From Kitasatospora sp. NBC_01287 (GTDB taxonomy: Bacteria; Actinomycetota; Actinomycetes; Streptomycetales; Streptomycetaceae), in NCBI RefSeq assembly GCF_026340565.1, contig NZ_JAPEPB010000001.1, positions 558,001 to 622,000 on the forward strand: a stretch of DNA of 64,000 bases, in the 5' to 3' direction. Below, piece by piece: positions 18,101-26,093 of the stretch. The notes under the pieces were generated by a model, which worked only from the letters and a program-made list of their open reading frames with translations, did no database searches and had not been told where the DNA came from. How positions within the stretch are numbered: the stretch's first letter is position 1; every line of letters begins with the position of its first letter. The position numbers and the translations under genes are program-made.

Positions 18101-20097
18101 ACCAGGTCAAACTCCGCGGCTACCGCATCGAACTCGGCGAAATCGAGAACAACCTCGCCGCCCACCCCGCCATCAGCGCCACCACCGTCGTCGTCCGCCA
18201 GGACACCCCCGGCGACAAGCGCCTCGTCGCCTACCTCGTCCCCGCCGGCGCGGCCACCCCCACCACCACCGAACTCCGCACCCACCTCCAGCAGCACCTA
18301 CCCGACTACATGGTCCCCACCACCTACATCACCCTCGACCACCTCCCCCTCACCCCCAACGGCAAGGTCGACCAGAAAGCCCTCCCCGCCCCCGACCACC
18401 ACCGCCCCGACCTCGCCGCCACCTACACCGCACCCCGCACACCCGTGGAGCGGACCCTCGCCACCATCTGGAGCGAGATCCTGGGGGTCGACCCGATCGG
18501 GGTGCACGACAACTTCTTCGAGCTCGGCGGCGACTCGATCATCAGCATCCAGGTGATCGCCAAGGCCAAGAAGTTCGGCCTGCACCTGACGCCGCGGATG
18601 ATCTTCAAGCACCAGACCATCGCGGAGATCGCCGAGCACGCGCAGGCCGGCGGCTCGGTCGACGCGGAGCAGGGCCGGGTGCGGGGCGAGGTGGTGCTGA
18701 CGCCGATCCAGCACTGGTTCTTCGAGAAGGAACTGCCCTCCGGCCACCACTTCAACCAGGCCGAGCTGCTGGCCACCGACGGCCTCGACCCGGCCCTGCT
18801 GGCCACCGCCCTGGGCGATCTGACGGAGCATCACGATGCCCTGCGGCTGCGCTACCGCGGCCAGGGGTCGAGCTGGAGCCAGCACCTGGCGGAGACCGCC
18901 GGTCCGGACGTGCTCCAGCTGCACGACCTCTCCGGGGTCGGCGACGACGAGCTGTGGTCGGTGATGCGCGGGATCGGCGAGCAGGTGCAGCGGAGCCTCG
19001 ACCTGCGCGACGGGCCGATCCTGCGGGGCGCCCTGCTGGAGCTGGGCGCCGGGCGCGGGCAGCGGCTGCTGCTCACCGTGCACCACCTGGCGGTCGACAG
19101 CGTCTCCTGGCGGATCCTGCTGGAGGACCTGGGCAGCGCCTACGAACAGCGGGCCGCCGGCCGGACACCGCAACTGCCGCCCAAGACGAGCTCGTTCAAG
19201 GCCTGGGCGGAGCACCTGCGCCGGTTCGCCGTCTCCCCCGAGGCGGAGGCGGAGTTCGCGTACTGGTCGGAGCCCAAGCCGGACGGGCGGCTGCCGCGCG
19301 ACCGCCGCGGCGCCAACGAGGCGCGCTCAGGCGACACCGTCAGCGTGTCGCTCACCCCGACGGAGACCGGCGCCCTGCTGCGGGACGTGCCGCGCGCGTT
19401 CAACACCCAGATCAACGACGCGCTGCTCACCGCGCTGGCCCGCGCGGTGGCGCGGTGGACCGGCAGCGGCAGCACGCTGATCGGGCTGGAGGGCCACGGC
19501 CGCGAGGACCTCTTCAACGACGTGGACCTGTCCCGCACGGTCGGCTGGTTCACCAGTGTCTTCCCCGTCGCCCTGACGGTGGACCCCGCGGCCGACCCGG
19601 CCACCTCGCTGGGCGGGGTCAAGGAGCAGCTGGCCCGCATCCCCAACAAGGGTGTCGGCTACGGGATCCTGCGCTACCTCGGCAGCCCGGCGGTGACCGC
19701 CGCCCTCCAGGCGCAGCCCACGCCCGAGATCAACTTCAACTACCTGGGCCAGTTCACCGAGCAGTTGCCGGGGATCGGCCGCTACGCCGACCCAACCGAG
19801 CCCAAGGGCCAGTCCACCAGCCCGGACGGCATGCGCTGGAACGTGCTCGACATCACCGCCGCCGTCGAGGGTGACACGTTCGGTCTCAACATCACCTACT
19901 CCGCGGCGCTGCACGACCGGCGCACCGTCCAGCGGCTGGCCGACGCCATCCTGGACGGTCTGCGACAACTCATCTCGGCCGGCACCGACCCTGCCGCCGG
20001 GCCCGCCACCGGCCCCGCCCGGGCCACCGAAGGCACCCCCCTCACCGATGTCAGCGCCACCGACATGGCCGCGATTCTGAAGAGGTTCTCCGCATGA
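12145..20097 (+). CDS. NRPS-B: C-A-PCP-C-A-PCP-E (modules 6-7)
   Basis: A 2,650-residue synthetase. The ATG at 12145 is chosen over the GTG at 12121 because a GAGGA ribosome-binding site lies about 10 bases before it. Domains: C (about 38-480, HHIVADG from 171), A6 (about 487-1010), PCP (Ser1058), C (about 1115-1550, HHIVSDG from 1253), A7 (about 1560-2080), PCP (Ser2131, in LGGDSI, the form usual before an epimerase), and E (about 2185-2620) with HHLAVDS from 2313 and an EGHGRE motif. Both A domains give the hand-aligned pocket D-L-T-K-V-G-E-V-A, of the Asp/Asn/methyl-Asp family. The E domain predicts a D-configured residue at position 7. A6 and A7 are near copies of each other and of A8 and use a codon style unlike the flanking C domains. 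The stop overlaps the NRPS-C start by 4 bp (ATGA). Confidence 0.93.
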   Translation: MSEKSSETSIEKSSESRLLSRMRQRATADRIARRATTGPVPLSFAQQRLWFLDQLEPGGAEYLIPFGLRVTGPLDVSALRTALSGLVVRHEVLRTRFTADEAGQPAQLVDAPWPVEVGVHDLREAEEREAAARDLLRSAALRPFDLAAGRPLRADLVRLADEEQYLLLTVHHIVADGWSEGILARELRELYAAALADRAAELPEPTLQYADFAVWQRQWLSGGTLERQLDYWRGQLAGVEPLELPTDHRRPARHGGAGDSVPFAVPAEIAERLRSAAAGQGASLFMVLLAAFQLLLSKYSGQQDIAVGTPIAGRNRAEVESLIGFFVNTLVLRTDLSGDPTFTELLERVKETALGAYDHQDLPFERLVEELAPERDLSRNPLFQTMLVLQAPGGDAAAGAGTDAGADAGGWQFAGTRVEPVEIRRGVAKFDLTLTLVETGDGLDAAVEYRTDLFEAATVRRLVGHFQTLLAAIAERPTAALSELEMLTAAERQQIVIDWNATQGPYPDTATIHSLIEERSEREPDAIALTHGDVSLTYRQVNEQANQLAHHLRTINGITPDTLIAVCLDRSPELITTLLGILKAGAAFVPLDSDYPTDRITYMIQDTATPLVITHTDHAHRLPTETPLLLVDHNWPTSETTTNPTPVATPDHLAYVIYTSGSTGRPKGVQLDHRGVVNYLHWCNLNYPTQTPNGIGTLLYSSVTFDLTITALFLPLIQGQQLTIPVPTPDQSAFDAAIDLILTGTPISFLKATPSHLEVLTAQLELTGKHHNITTIVAGGEDLSPTLANRILTTGTGHTVIANEYGATEGSVANVMSLTTTIDPTYPTSSVGVPITNTTAYIVDRFNHPVPIGVPGECLLGGICVARGYLNRPELTTTRFIDLAINGTTQHVYRTGDLVRLRPNGEMEFIGRIDNQVKLRGYRIELGEIENNLLTHPQLSDVTVILREDTPGDKRLVAYLVAAAAPSAAELRTHLQQHLPDYMVPTGYVFLDQLPLTPNGKVDQKALPAPDGERPELASAYTAPRTPVEQAVTAIWSAILGVDPIGVHDNFFQLGGHSLLATQVTSRLRKELGVEVPVRAVFIAPTPAELAAVVTELGADQAAGPATPITAAPRDGGPLPLSFAQQRLWFLDQLEPGSAEYLVPFGLRLRGRLDLPALEAALAGLVARHEVLRTRFTADEDGHPTQRIDAPHPVPVTLHDLRGIADAGAREEAAQRLLASEGARPFDLAADALLRADVVRLADEDQFLLLTLHHIVSDGWSEGILARELREFYSAAVRQRPAELPELAAQYADFALWQREWLTGEVLDRQLDYWRGQLTGIEPLELPTDHRRPAERGGTGDAVRFGVPAEVTERLKAASAEQGASLFMTLLGTFQLLLSKYSGQQDITVGTPIAGRNRAEVEEMVGFFVNTLVMRADLSGDPTFRQVLEQVKETALGAYDHQDLPFERLVDELAPERDLSRNPLFQTMFVLQNVPEGDTWTLPGLAVEPVGVRGQAVKFDLQLTVVESGGELHAAVEYRTDLFEAATVRRLVGHFQTLLAAVAARPDARLSELEMLTAAERQQIVIDWNATQGPYPDTATIHSLIEERAEREPDAIALTHGDVSLTYRQVNEQANQLAHHLRTINGITPDTLIAVCLDRSPELITTLLGILKAGAAFVPLDPDYPTDRITYMIQDTATPLVITHTDHAHRLPTGTPLLLVDHNWPSTEATHNPTPVATPDHLAYVIYTSGSTGRPKGVQLDHRGVVNYLHWCDLNYPTQSANGIGTLLYSSVTFDLTITALFLPLIQGQQLTIPTPTPDQSAFDAAIDLILTGTPISFLKATPSHLEVLTAQLELANAKHNIATIVAGGEELTPTLANRIFATSGRTTVIANEYGATEGSVANVMSLTTDVDPTAGTTSVGVPITNTTAYVVDRFNHPVPIGVPGECLLGGICVARGYLNRPELTTTRFIADPFNTTDPTARAYRTGDLVRLRPNGEMEFIGRIDNQVKLRGYRIELGEIENNLAAHPAISATTVVVRQDTPGDKRLVAYLVPAGAATPTTTELRTHLQQHLPDYMVPTTYITLDHLPLTPNGKVDQKALPAPDHHRPDLAATYTAPRTPVERTLATIWSEILGVDPIGVHDNFFELGGDSIISIQVIAKAKKFGLHLTPRMIFKHQTIAEIAEHAQAGGSVDAEQGRVRGEVVLTPIQHWFFEKELPSGHHFNQAELLATDGLDPALLATALGDLTEHHDALRLRYRGQGSSWSQHLAETAGPDVLQLHDLSGVGDDELWSVMRGIGEQVQRSLDLRDGPILRGALLELGAGRGQRLLLTVHHLAVDSVSWRILLEDLGSAYEQRAAGRTPQLPPKTSSFKAWAEHLRRFAVSPEAEAEFAYWSEPKPDGRLPRDRRGANEARSGDTVSVSLTPTETGALLRDVPRAFNTQINDALLTALARAVARWTGSGSTLIGLEGHGREDLFNDVDLSRTVGWFTSVFPVALTVDPAADPATSLGGVKEQLARIPNKGVGYGILRYLGSPAVTAALQAQPTPEINFNYLGQFTEQLPGIGRYADPTEPKGQSTSPDGMRWNVLDITAAVEGDTFGLNITYSAALHDRRTVQRLADAILDGLRQLISAGTDPAAGPATGPARATEGTPLTDVSATDMAAILKRFSA
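16786..18450 (+). repeat. A7 cassette, near-identical partner of A8
   Basis: This segment, from the end of the C domain to just before the PCP of module 7, matches 21387-23051 in NRPS-C at a constant offset of 4,601 bases. Identity breaks in a patch of about 180 bases (roughly 17692-17870), where A7 uses G-ending codons and many silent differences while A6 and A8 agree. A6 (about 13600-14950) is a third copy that matches to just before its C-terminal subdomain. The pattern indicates duplication or gene conversion of whole A domains. Confidence 0.8.
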
Positions 20098-23000
20098 GCG
20101 CGCACAACGTCGAAGACGTCTACGGACTCTCCCCCCTGCAGTTCGGGATGCTCTTCCACTCGCTGGAGGACTCCTCCGACACCCGCCCCTACCTGGTGCA
20201 GATGACCGAGGAGATCAGCGGGGCCTTCGATGACGACTGCTTCCGGGACGCCTGGCAGCAGCTGATCGACCGGCACCCGATCCTGCGGAGCGCCTTCATC
20301 TGGGAGGGCGTCTCGGAGCCGGTCCAGGTGGTGCAGCGCACGGCGAAACTTCCGTACGAGCGACAGGACTTGCGGGGCCTGCCGGCCGAGGCCCAGGAGG
20401 CCCGGCTGGCGGAGTTCCTGGCGGCGGACTGGGAGCGCGGGTTCGACCTCACCCGGGCGCCGCTGGTGCGGGTGGCCAGCCTGCGGATGGACGATGAGCG
20501 CCGGATCGTGGTCTGGTCGTTCCACCACATCCTGCTGGACGGGTGGAGCATCCAGATCCTGCAACAGGAGCTGCTCACGCTCTACCGCGGCCTGCTGACC
20601 GGCCGACCCGCTCAGCTGCCGCCGGCGCTGCCCTACCGGCGGTACATCGAGTGGCTCAACTCCCAGTCGCCGGCGGACTCGAAGGCGTTCTGGACCGACT
20701 ACCTGAGCGGCGTCACCGAGCCGACCGACCTGCACGTCGACCGGGCGACCGGCGAGACGGGCATCGGCGAGATCGAGGTGGTGGCCGAGGAGGAGCTCTT
20801 CACGGCGGCACGCGGCTACGCCCGGACCCAGCGGATCACCATGAACACCCTGGTCCAGGGCCTCTGGGCGATCCTGCTCTCCCGGTACAGCGGGCAGGAC
20901 GACGTCCTCTTCGGCTCGACCATCTCGGGCCGGTCGATCGAACTCCCGGGTGTGGAGTCGATGATGGGGCTCTTCATCAACACCCTCCCGGTGCGCGGCC
21001 GGGTGGCCGGCGAGCAGCCGGTGGCCGAGTGGCTGCGGGCGCTCCAGGACGAGCAGCTGGACATGCGCCAGTGGGAGTACTGCCACCTGGTCGACGTCCG
21101 CGAGTACAGCCAGATCCCGCGCGGCGAGCCGCTGTTCCGCTCGATCCTGGTCTTCGAGAACTACCCGGTGCTCCAGGAGGCCGCGGACATCCCGGCGGAG
21201 ATGACCAGCCGCCTGGTCAACTGCGTGGAGCGGACCGGGTATCCGCTGACGCTGGTGGCCTCGGCCGGGCGCGCCCTGGAGTTCCGCTTCGTCCACGACC
21301 GCGCGTTCTTCGACGACGCGACGGTGCGGCGGCTGGTCGGGCACTTCCAGACCCTGCTGGCCTCCGTGGTGGGCGGGCGACCGGAGACGAGGCTCTCCGA
21401 GTTGGAGATGCTCACGGCCGCCGAGCGGCAGCAGATCGTCATCGACTGGAACGCCACCCAGGGCCCCTACCCCGACACCGCCACCATCCACTCCCTCATC
21501 GAAGAACGCAGCGAACGCGAACCCGACGCCATCGCCCTCACCCACGGCGACGTCTCCCTGACCTACCGCCAGGTCAACGAGCAGGCCAACCAACTCGCCC
21601 ACCACCTACGCACCATCAACGGCATCACCCCCGACACCCTCATCGCCGTCTGCCTGGACCGCAGCCCCGAACTCATCACCACCCTCCTCGGCATCCTCAA
21701 AGCCGGCGCCGCCTTCATCCCCCTGGACCCCGACTACCCCACCGACCGCATCACCTACATGATCCAGGACACCGCGACACCCCTCGTCATCACCCACACT
21801 GATCACGCCCACCGCCTCCCCACCGGCACCCCCCTGCTCCTCGTGGACCACAACTGGCCCAGCACGGAGGCCACCCACAACCCCACGCCCGTCGCCACCC
21901 CCGACCACCTCGCCTACGTCATCTACACCAGCGGCTCCACCGGCCGACCCAAGGGCGTCCAACTCGACCACCGCGGCGTCGTCAACTACCTCCACTGGTG
22001 CGACCTCAACTACCCCACCCAGTCAGCGAACGGCATCGGCACCCTCCTCTACTCCTCCGTCACCTTCGACCTCACCATCACCGCCCTCTTCCTCCCCCTC
22101 ATCCAAGGCCAACAACTCACCATCCCCACCCCCACACCCGACCAGAGCGCCTTCGACGCCGCCATCGACCTCATCCTCACCGGCACCCCCATCAGCTTCC
22201 TCAAAGCCACCCCCTCCCACCTCGAAGTCCTCACCGCCCAACTCGAACTCGCCAACGCCAAACACAACATCGCCACCATCGTCGCCGGCGGCGAAGACCT
22301 CTCCCCCACCCTCGCCAACCGCATCCTGACCACCGGCACCGGCCACACCGTCATCGCCAACGAATACGGCGCCACCGAAGGCTCCGTCGCCAACGTCATG
22401 AGCCTGACCACCACCATCGACCCCACCTACCCCACCTCCTCGGTCGGCGTCCCCATCACCAACACCACCGCCTACGTCGTCGACCGCTTCAACCACCCCG
22501 TCCCCATCGGCGTCCCCGGCGAATGCCTCCTCGGCGGCATCTGCGTCGCCCGCGGCTACCTCAACCGCCCCGAACTCACCACCACCCGCTTCATCCCCGA
22601 CCCCTTCAACACCACCGACCCCACCGCCCGCGCCTACCGCACCGGCGACCTCGTCCGCCTGCGCCCCAACGGCGAAATGGAATTCATCGGCCGCATCGAC
22701 AACCAGGTCAAACTCCGCGGCTACCGCATCGAACTCGGCGAAATCGAGAACAACCTCGCCGCCCACCCCGCCATCAGCGCCACCACCGTCGTCGTCCGCC
22801 AGGACACCCCCGGCGACAAGCGCCTCGTCGCCTACCTCGTCCCCGCCGGCGCGGCCACCCCCACCACCACCGAACTCCGCACCCACCTCCAGCAGCACCT
22901 ACCCGACTACATGGTCCCCACCACCTACATCACCCTCGACCACCTCCCCCTCACCCCCAACGGCAAGGTCGACCAGAAAGCCCTCCCCGCCCCCGACCAC

Positions 23001-24077
23001 CACCGCCCCGACCTCGCCGCCACCTACACCGCACCCCGCACACCCGTGGAGGAGGCGATCGCCGCCGTCTGGAGCGCGGTGCTGGGGGTGGCCACGGTGG
23101 GCGTCCACGACAACTTCTTCGAGTTGGGCGGGCAGTCGATCAACGCGGTGCGGGTCGCCTCCCGGATCAGCGAGGCCGGCTGGCGGGTGACCCTGCAGCA
23201 GATCATGCGGCACGCCACGATCGCCGAGCTGGCCGCCGCGATCACCGCCCCGCAGCAGGCGACCGCCGGTCTGATCGTGCGGCTCTCCGAAGGCCCGGTG
23301 ACGGATCTGCCCCGCCTCTTCTGCGTCCACCCCGGCGGCGGCAGCACCCACTCCTACCGGGAGCTGGCCGCCCGGCTGGCCGACTCGTACGACGTCTACG
23401 GCGTGCAGGCGGCCGGGCTGAACCCCGGCGAGGAGCCCATCACGGGCATCGAGGCGATGGCGGCCCGCTACTGGGCGGAGATCCGCTCCGTCCAGCCGCA
23501 GGGGCCCTGCCTGCTGCTGGGGTGGTCCACGGGGGCGGTGGTGGTGCACGAGCTGTGCGTCCAGCGCCCGGACGAGGTCCAGGCGGCCTTCCTGCTGGAG
23601 CCGGCCGTCACCGGCCCCGAGCAGCGGGAACGGTTCGAGCGCTACTCCGAGGTCTACCGGCAGGTGGACGCGCTCTGGCAGCAGGGGCAGGGGCAGAGCG
23701 GGCCGGCCCGCGCCGGGACAGAACGGGCTCTCAAGGAGCTGGCCCCGCGGATGAACATCGAGGTGGAGGCCGTCACCCTGGACGAGTGGCTGCCGTACGC
23801 GGTGCTGGAGGCCGAGGTCCGCTCGCTCGCCGCCTACCGGCCCGGCCGCGCCTTCACCCGCGCCACCCTCTTCGTCAGCGAGTCGGTGCGCGCCGCCGGC
23901 CCCGAGGGCACCGAGGACGAGGTCGGCCCCGCCCGGTACACCGCCCACTGGCAGCAGCGCTACCCCGCCGGTCTGGAGATCCTGGAGATGCCGGGCCGCC
24001 ACCTGCGGATGGTCAAGGGCGAGGAGCAGCTGGAGGCGCTGGTCTCGGCCATCGAGAAGCTACGGGCGCACTCCTGA
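20094..24077 (+). CDS. NRPS-C: C(D-L)-A-PCP-TE termination subunit (module 8)
   Basis: A 1,327-residue final subunit. Its C domain (residues 7-435, HHILLDG from 144) opens with YGLSPLQFGMLFHSL, the form typical of condensation domains that accept a D-configured donor; this fits the epimerase ending NRPS-B. Then come A8 (about 445-965; pocket D-L-T-K-V-G-E-V-A, again Asx-type), PCP (Ser1015 in LGGQSI) and a type I thioesterase (about 1075-1325). The TE has the nucleophile elbow GWSTG (Ser1145) and a C-terminal His1303 in MPGRHLRMV, so it should release the peptide by hydrolysis or cyclisation. The GWSTG elbow differs slightly from the common GWSFGG form. Translation is coupled to NRPS-B through the ATGA overlap. 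A strong hairpin follows at 24097-24127. Confidence 0.93.
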   Translation: MSAHNVEDVYGLSPLQFGMLFHSLEDSSDTRPYLVQMTEEISGAFDDDCFRDAWQQLIDRHPILRSAFIWEGVSEPVQVVQRTAKLPYERQDLRGLPAEAQEARLAEFLAADWERGFDLTRAPLVRVASLRMDDERRIVVWSFHHILLDGWSIQILQQELLTLYRGLLTGRPAQLPPALPYRRYIEWLNSQSPADSKAFWTDYLSGVTEPTDLHVDRATGETGIGEIEVVAEEELFTAARGYARTQRITMNTLVQGLWAILLSRYSGQDDVLFGSTISGRSIELPGVESMMGLFINTLPVRGRVAGEQPVAEWLRALQDEQLDMRQWEYCHLVDVREYSQIPRGEPLFRSILVFENYPVLQEAADIPAEMTSRLVNCVERTGYPLTLVASAGRALEFRFVHDRAFFDDATVRRLVGHFQTLLASVVGGRPETRLSELEMLTAAERQQIVIDWNATQGPYPDTATIHSLIEERSEREPDAIALTHGDVSLTYRQVNEQANQLAHHLRTINGITPDTLIAVCLDRSPELITTLLGILKAGAAFIPLDPDYPTDRITYMIQDTATPLVITHTDHAHRLPTGTPLLLVDHNWPSTEATHNPTPVATPDHLAYVIYTSGSTGRPKGVQLDHRGVVNYLHWCDLNYPTQSANGIGTLLYSSVTFDLTITALFLPLIQGQQLTIPTPTPDQSAFDAAIDLILTGTPISFLKATPSHLEVLTAQLELANAKHNIATIVAGGEDLSPTLANRILTTGTGHTVIANEYGATEGSVANVMSLTTTIDPTYPTSSVGVPITNTTAYVVDRFNHPVPIGVPGECLLGGICVARGYLNRPELTTTRFIPDPFNTTDPTARAYRTGDLVRLRPNGEMEFIGRIDNQVKLRGYRIELGEIENNLAAHPAISATTVVVRQDTPGDKRLVAYLVPAGAATPTTTELRTHLQQHLPDYMVPTTYITLDHLPLTPNGKVDQKALPAPDHHRPDLAATYTAPRTPVEEAIAAVWSAVLGVATVGVHDNFFELGGQSINAVRVASRISEAGWRVTLQQIMRHATIAELAAAITAPQQATAGLIVRLSEGPVTDLPRLFCVHPGGGSTHSYRELAARLADSYDVYGVQAAGLNPGEEPITGIEAMAARYWAEIRSVQPQGPCLLLGWSTGAVVVHELCVQRPDEVQAAFLLEPAVTGPEQRERFERYSEVYRQVDALWQQGQGQSGPARAGTERALKELAPRMNIEVEAVTLDEWLPYAVLEAEVRSLAAYRPGRAFTRATLFVSESVRAAGPEGTEDEVGPARYTAHWQQRYPAGLEILEMPGRHLRMVKGEEQLEALVSAIEKLRAHS
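21387..23051 (+). repeat. A8 cassette, near-identical partner of A7
   Basis: This is the NRPS-C copy of the 1,665-base A-domain cassette described at 16786-18450. In the interval where A7 diverges, A8 agrees with A6 instead. Both borders fall in linkers: the start is at the end of the C domain, and the end is in the CCCGTGGAG stretch just before the carrier protein. Confidence 0.8.
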
Positions 24078-24096
24078 CGGATCGTCAGATCAGTGC

Positions 24097-24127
24097 TGGG
24101 CGGCCGGGCCACGAGCCCGGCCGCCCA
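24097..24127. terminator. Hairpin ending the NRPS-A/B/C operon
   Basis: Bases 24098-24109 pair exactly with 24115-24126 around a 5-base loop, with one more T-A pair outside. It lies between the NRPS-C stop (24077) and the convergent WD40 gene (stop at 24155), so it can serve both. Confidence 0.75.
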
Positions 24128-24154
24128 CCGGCGCGCCGTGACGCGCGGGGCAGG

Positions 24155-25831
24155 TCAACGCCGTGACAGCACCGCGAGCTCCGCTCCGAAGCTCACCACC
24201 AGCCGGCCCTCCGGCGCGGCGCCCAGCGCGCGGACCGGCAGGGGGAATACCAGCGGCACCCCGACCTGCTCGCGCGTCGCCGGATCCCACAGCCGCACCG
24301 TCCGGTCCTGGCCGCCGGTGGCGACGAGGAGCCGGCCGTCCATCATCAGCGCTGCCACCGCACGCCCCCTTCCGCTGTGTCCGGCGATCTCCTCGCCGAG
24401 TTGCCGACCATCCATCAGATCCCCTACTGGTGTGCCGCCTTGACCGGAACTGGCTACCGCGACCGGGCGACCGTCCAGCACCGCCGTCGCCATCGCCGCC
24501 TCCTCCTGCCCGTCCCCGTCGAAGGGCTCGCCGACCTGGTGCTCGGACGTCAGGTCCCACGCCCTCACCATGCCGTCGCCATCGCCCGTCAGGGCGAGCG
24601 GGCGGCCGTCCACCACCGCGGTCGCCACCGCCAGCACGACGTCCTCATGGAGGGTGACAGCGGTGCCGAGCTGTGCGCCCGTGAGCAGCTCCCACACCCG
24701 GACCGTCCCGTCGGGATCACCGACGACGGCCAGGGCCCGGCCGTCCAGCAGCACCGCCGCCAGGGCGCTCACCCCGCCGACATGGCCGGCGATGGGCGCG
24801 CCGACCGGTGCCCGGGTGGCCAGGTCCCACGCCTGGAGCGTCCCGTCCTCGCTGCCGGTCACGGCGAGCGTCCGGCCGTCCAGCACCAGGGTCGCCACCG
24901 CCACCACGCGGCCGGTGTGGCCGATGCAGGCCGCGCCGAACTCCTCGCCGGCGGCCAGGTCCCACACCCGCACCATCTCGTCGTCGCCGCCGGTGACCGC
25001 GAGCGTCCGGCCGTCCAGCTCGACGGTCGCCACCGCCCACACCCCCTCGGCGTGGCCGGTGAGTGGCTCGCCGAACTGCGCACCGGTGATCAGGTCCCAG
25101 CGCCGCACCGTCCCGTCCTCGCCGGTGGTGACCGCGAGGGGCCGACCGTCGAGCACCACCGTCGCCACCGCGCACACCCAGCCGGTGTGCCCGGCGAGGG
25201 GCGCTCCGACCGGCTCCCGGGTGACCAGGTCCCAGCGGCGCACCATACCGTCGACGTCGCCGGTGACCGCGAGCGTCCGGCCGTCCAGCTCGACGGTCGC
25301 CACCGCCAGCACCTCGGCCACCCAGTCGCCGCGGCCCATGGGTTCGCCGACCGGCTCCCCGGTGGCCAGGTCCCACAGGCGGAGCGTCCCGTCCTCGCTG
25401 CCGGTCACGGCGAGCGTCCGGCCGTCCACCACCGCCGTCGCCAGCGCGCACACCCGGCCGGTGTGCCCGGCGAGGACGTGTCGGAACCGGTGGTCGACCA
25501 GTGAGCCGGTCGCCCAGTCCACCCCCCACCGCGCCGCCGGCTCCCCGGCCACCGGTGCCGAGGTGATCCGCGCGGAGAGCTCCAGGTCGCCGAAGCGCGC
25601 GGCATCCAGGGCCAGCAACTGCCGGCGCACACCCCCGGTCGCGGCCCGGTGCAGGTGCGCCGAAGCCCGGTACACCGCCGCCGCCAACCGCGCCGCGGGG
25701 CCCGACGCACCCTCCAGCAGCGCCTCGACCTCCCCCGGGGCCGCACGTACCAGGAACTGGGGGTCGGTCAACCACGCTTCCCTCGTGGCTGGTTCGGCGC
25801 GCGGACCGTCATATCGCTGAGCATCGGACAT
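24155..25831 (-). CDS. WD40-repeat beta-propeller protein
   Basis: From the ATG at 25831 the protein has 558 residues. The frame stays open about 100 codons upstream, but that part is low-complexity Arg/Gly sequence and not credible protein. The first 120 residues are helical, rich in Ala/Leu. The rest holds nine WD repeats of about 45 residues and one partial repeat, each of the form GHTGxVxAVATxxLDGRxLAVTGxxDGTVRxWDL. Repeat 8 has lost its WD pair (GGTPVGDLMDG), and repeat 6 has WE. There is no kinase, protease or NTPase domain. Such proteins act as scaffolds; the partner here is unknown. It converges on the NRPS operon, so it is unlikely to be cotranscribed with pathway genes. Confidence 0.85.
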   Translation of the reverse strand: MSDAQRYDGPRAEPATREAWLTDPQFLVRAAPGEVEALLEGASGPAARLAAAVYRASAHLHRAATGGVRRQLLALDAARFGDLELSARITSAPVAGEPAARWGVDWATGSLVDHRFRHVLAGHTGRVCALATAVVDGRTLAVTGSEDGTLRLWDLATGEPVGEPMGRGDWVAEVLAVATVELDGRTLAVTGDVDGMVRRWDLVTREPVGAPLAGHTGWVCAVATVVLDGRPLAVTTGEDGTVRRWDLITGAQFGEPLTGHAEGVWAVATVELDGRTLAVTGGDDEMVRVWDLAAGEEFGAACIGHTGRVVAVATLVLDGRTLAVTGSEDGTLQAWDLATRAPVGAPIAGHVGGVSALAAVLLDGRALAVVGDPDGTVRVWELLTGAQLGTAVTLHEDVVLAVATAVVDGRPLALTGDGDGMVRAWDLTSEHQVGEPFDGDGQEEAAMATAVLDGRPVAVASSGQGGTPVGDLMDGRQLGEEIAGHSGRGRAVAALMMDGRLLVATGGQDRTVRLWDPATREQVGVPLVFPLPVRALGAAPEGRLVVSFGAELAVLSRR

Positions 25832-25860
25832 GATCGGCACTCTAACGGGCGCAACCGCCG

Positions 25861-25953
25861 CGTCCCGCCGGGCGGCCGGACCACGCGCCCGGCCGCCCGG
25901 CCGCCCGGCGGGACGCCCAACGCGGGCACCGCGACGCCCAACGCAGGCACCAC
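25861..25953. repeat. Perfect 19-bp inverted repeat plus 21-bp direct repeat
   Basis: In the divergent spacer between the WD40 and M20 genes, 25861-25879 is the exact reverse complement of 25897-25915. Directly after it, a 21-bp unit beginning GACGCCCAACGC occurs twice with two differences (25912-25932 and 25933-25953). A hairpin between divergent starts is not a terminator position, so it may be a structured leader or regulator site. The remaining spacer up to 26093 shows nothing I recognise. Confidence 0.6.
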
Positions 25954-26093
25954 GACGTCCAGCAGACGCGCGCCGTACACCCGTCAAGCACTCCACCGGC
26001 GCCACCAACCGCGCGCCGACGCGAACCGGGCCGACGCCGCCTCCCCCGTGAACGCGTACAAGCCGAGGGCCCGCCCACCGGGTCGCGCGGGCG

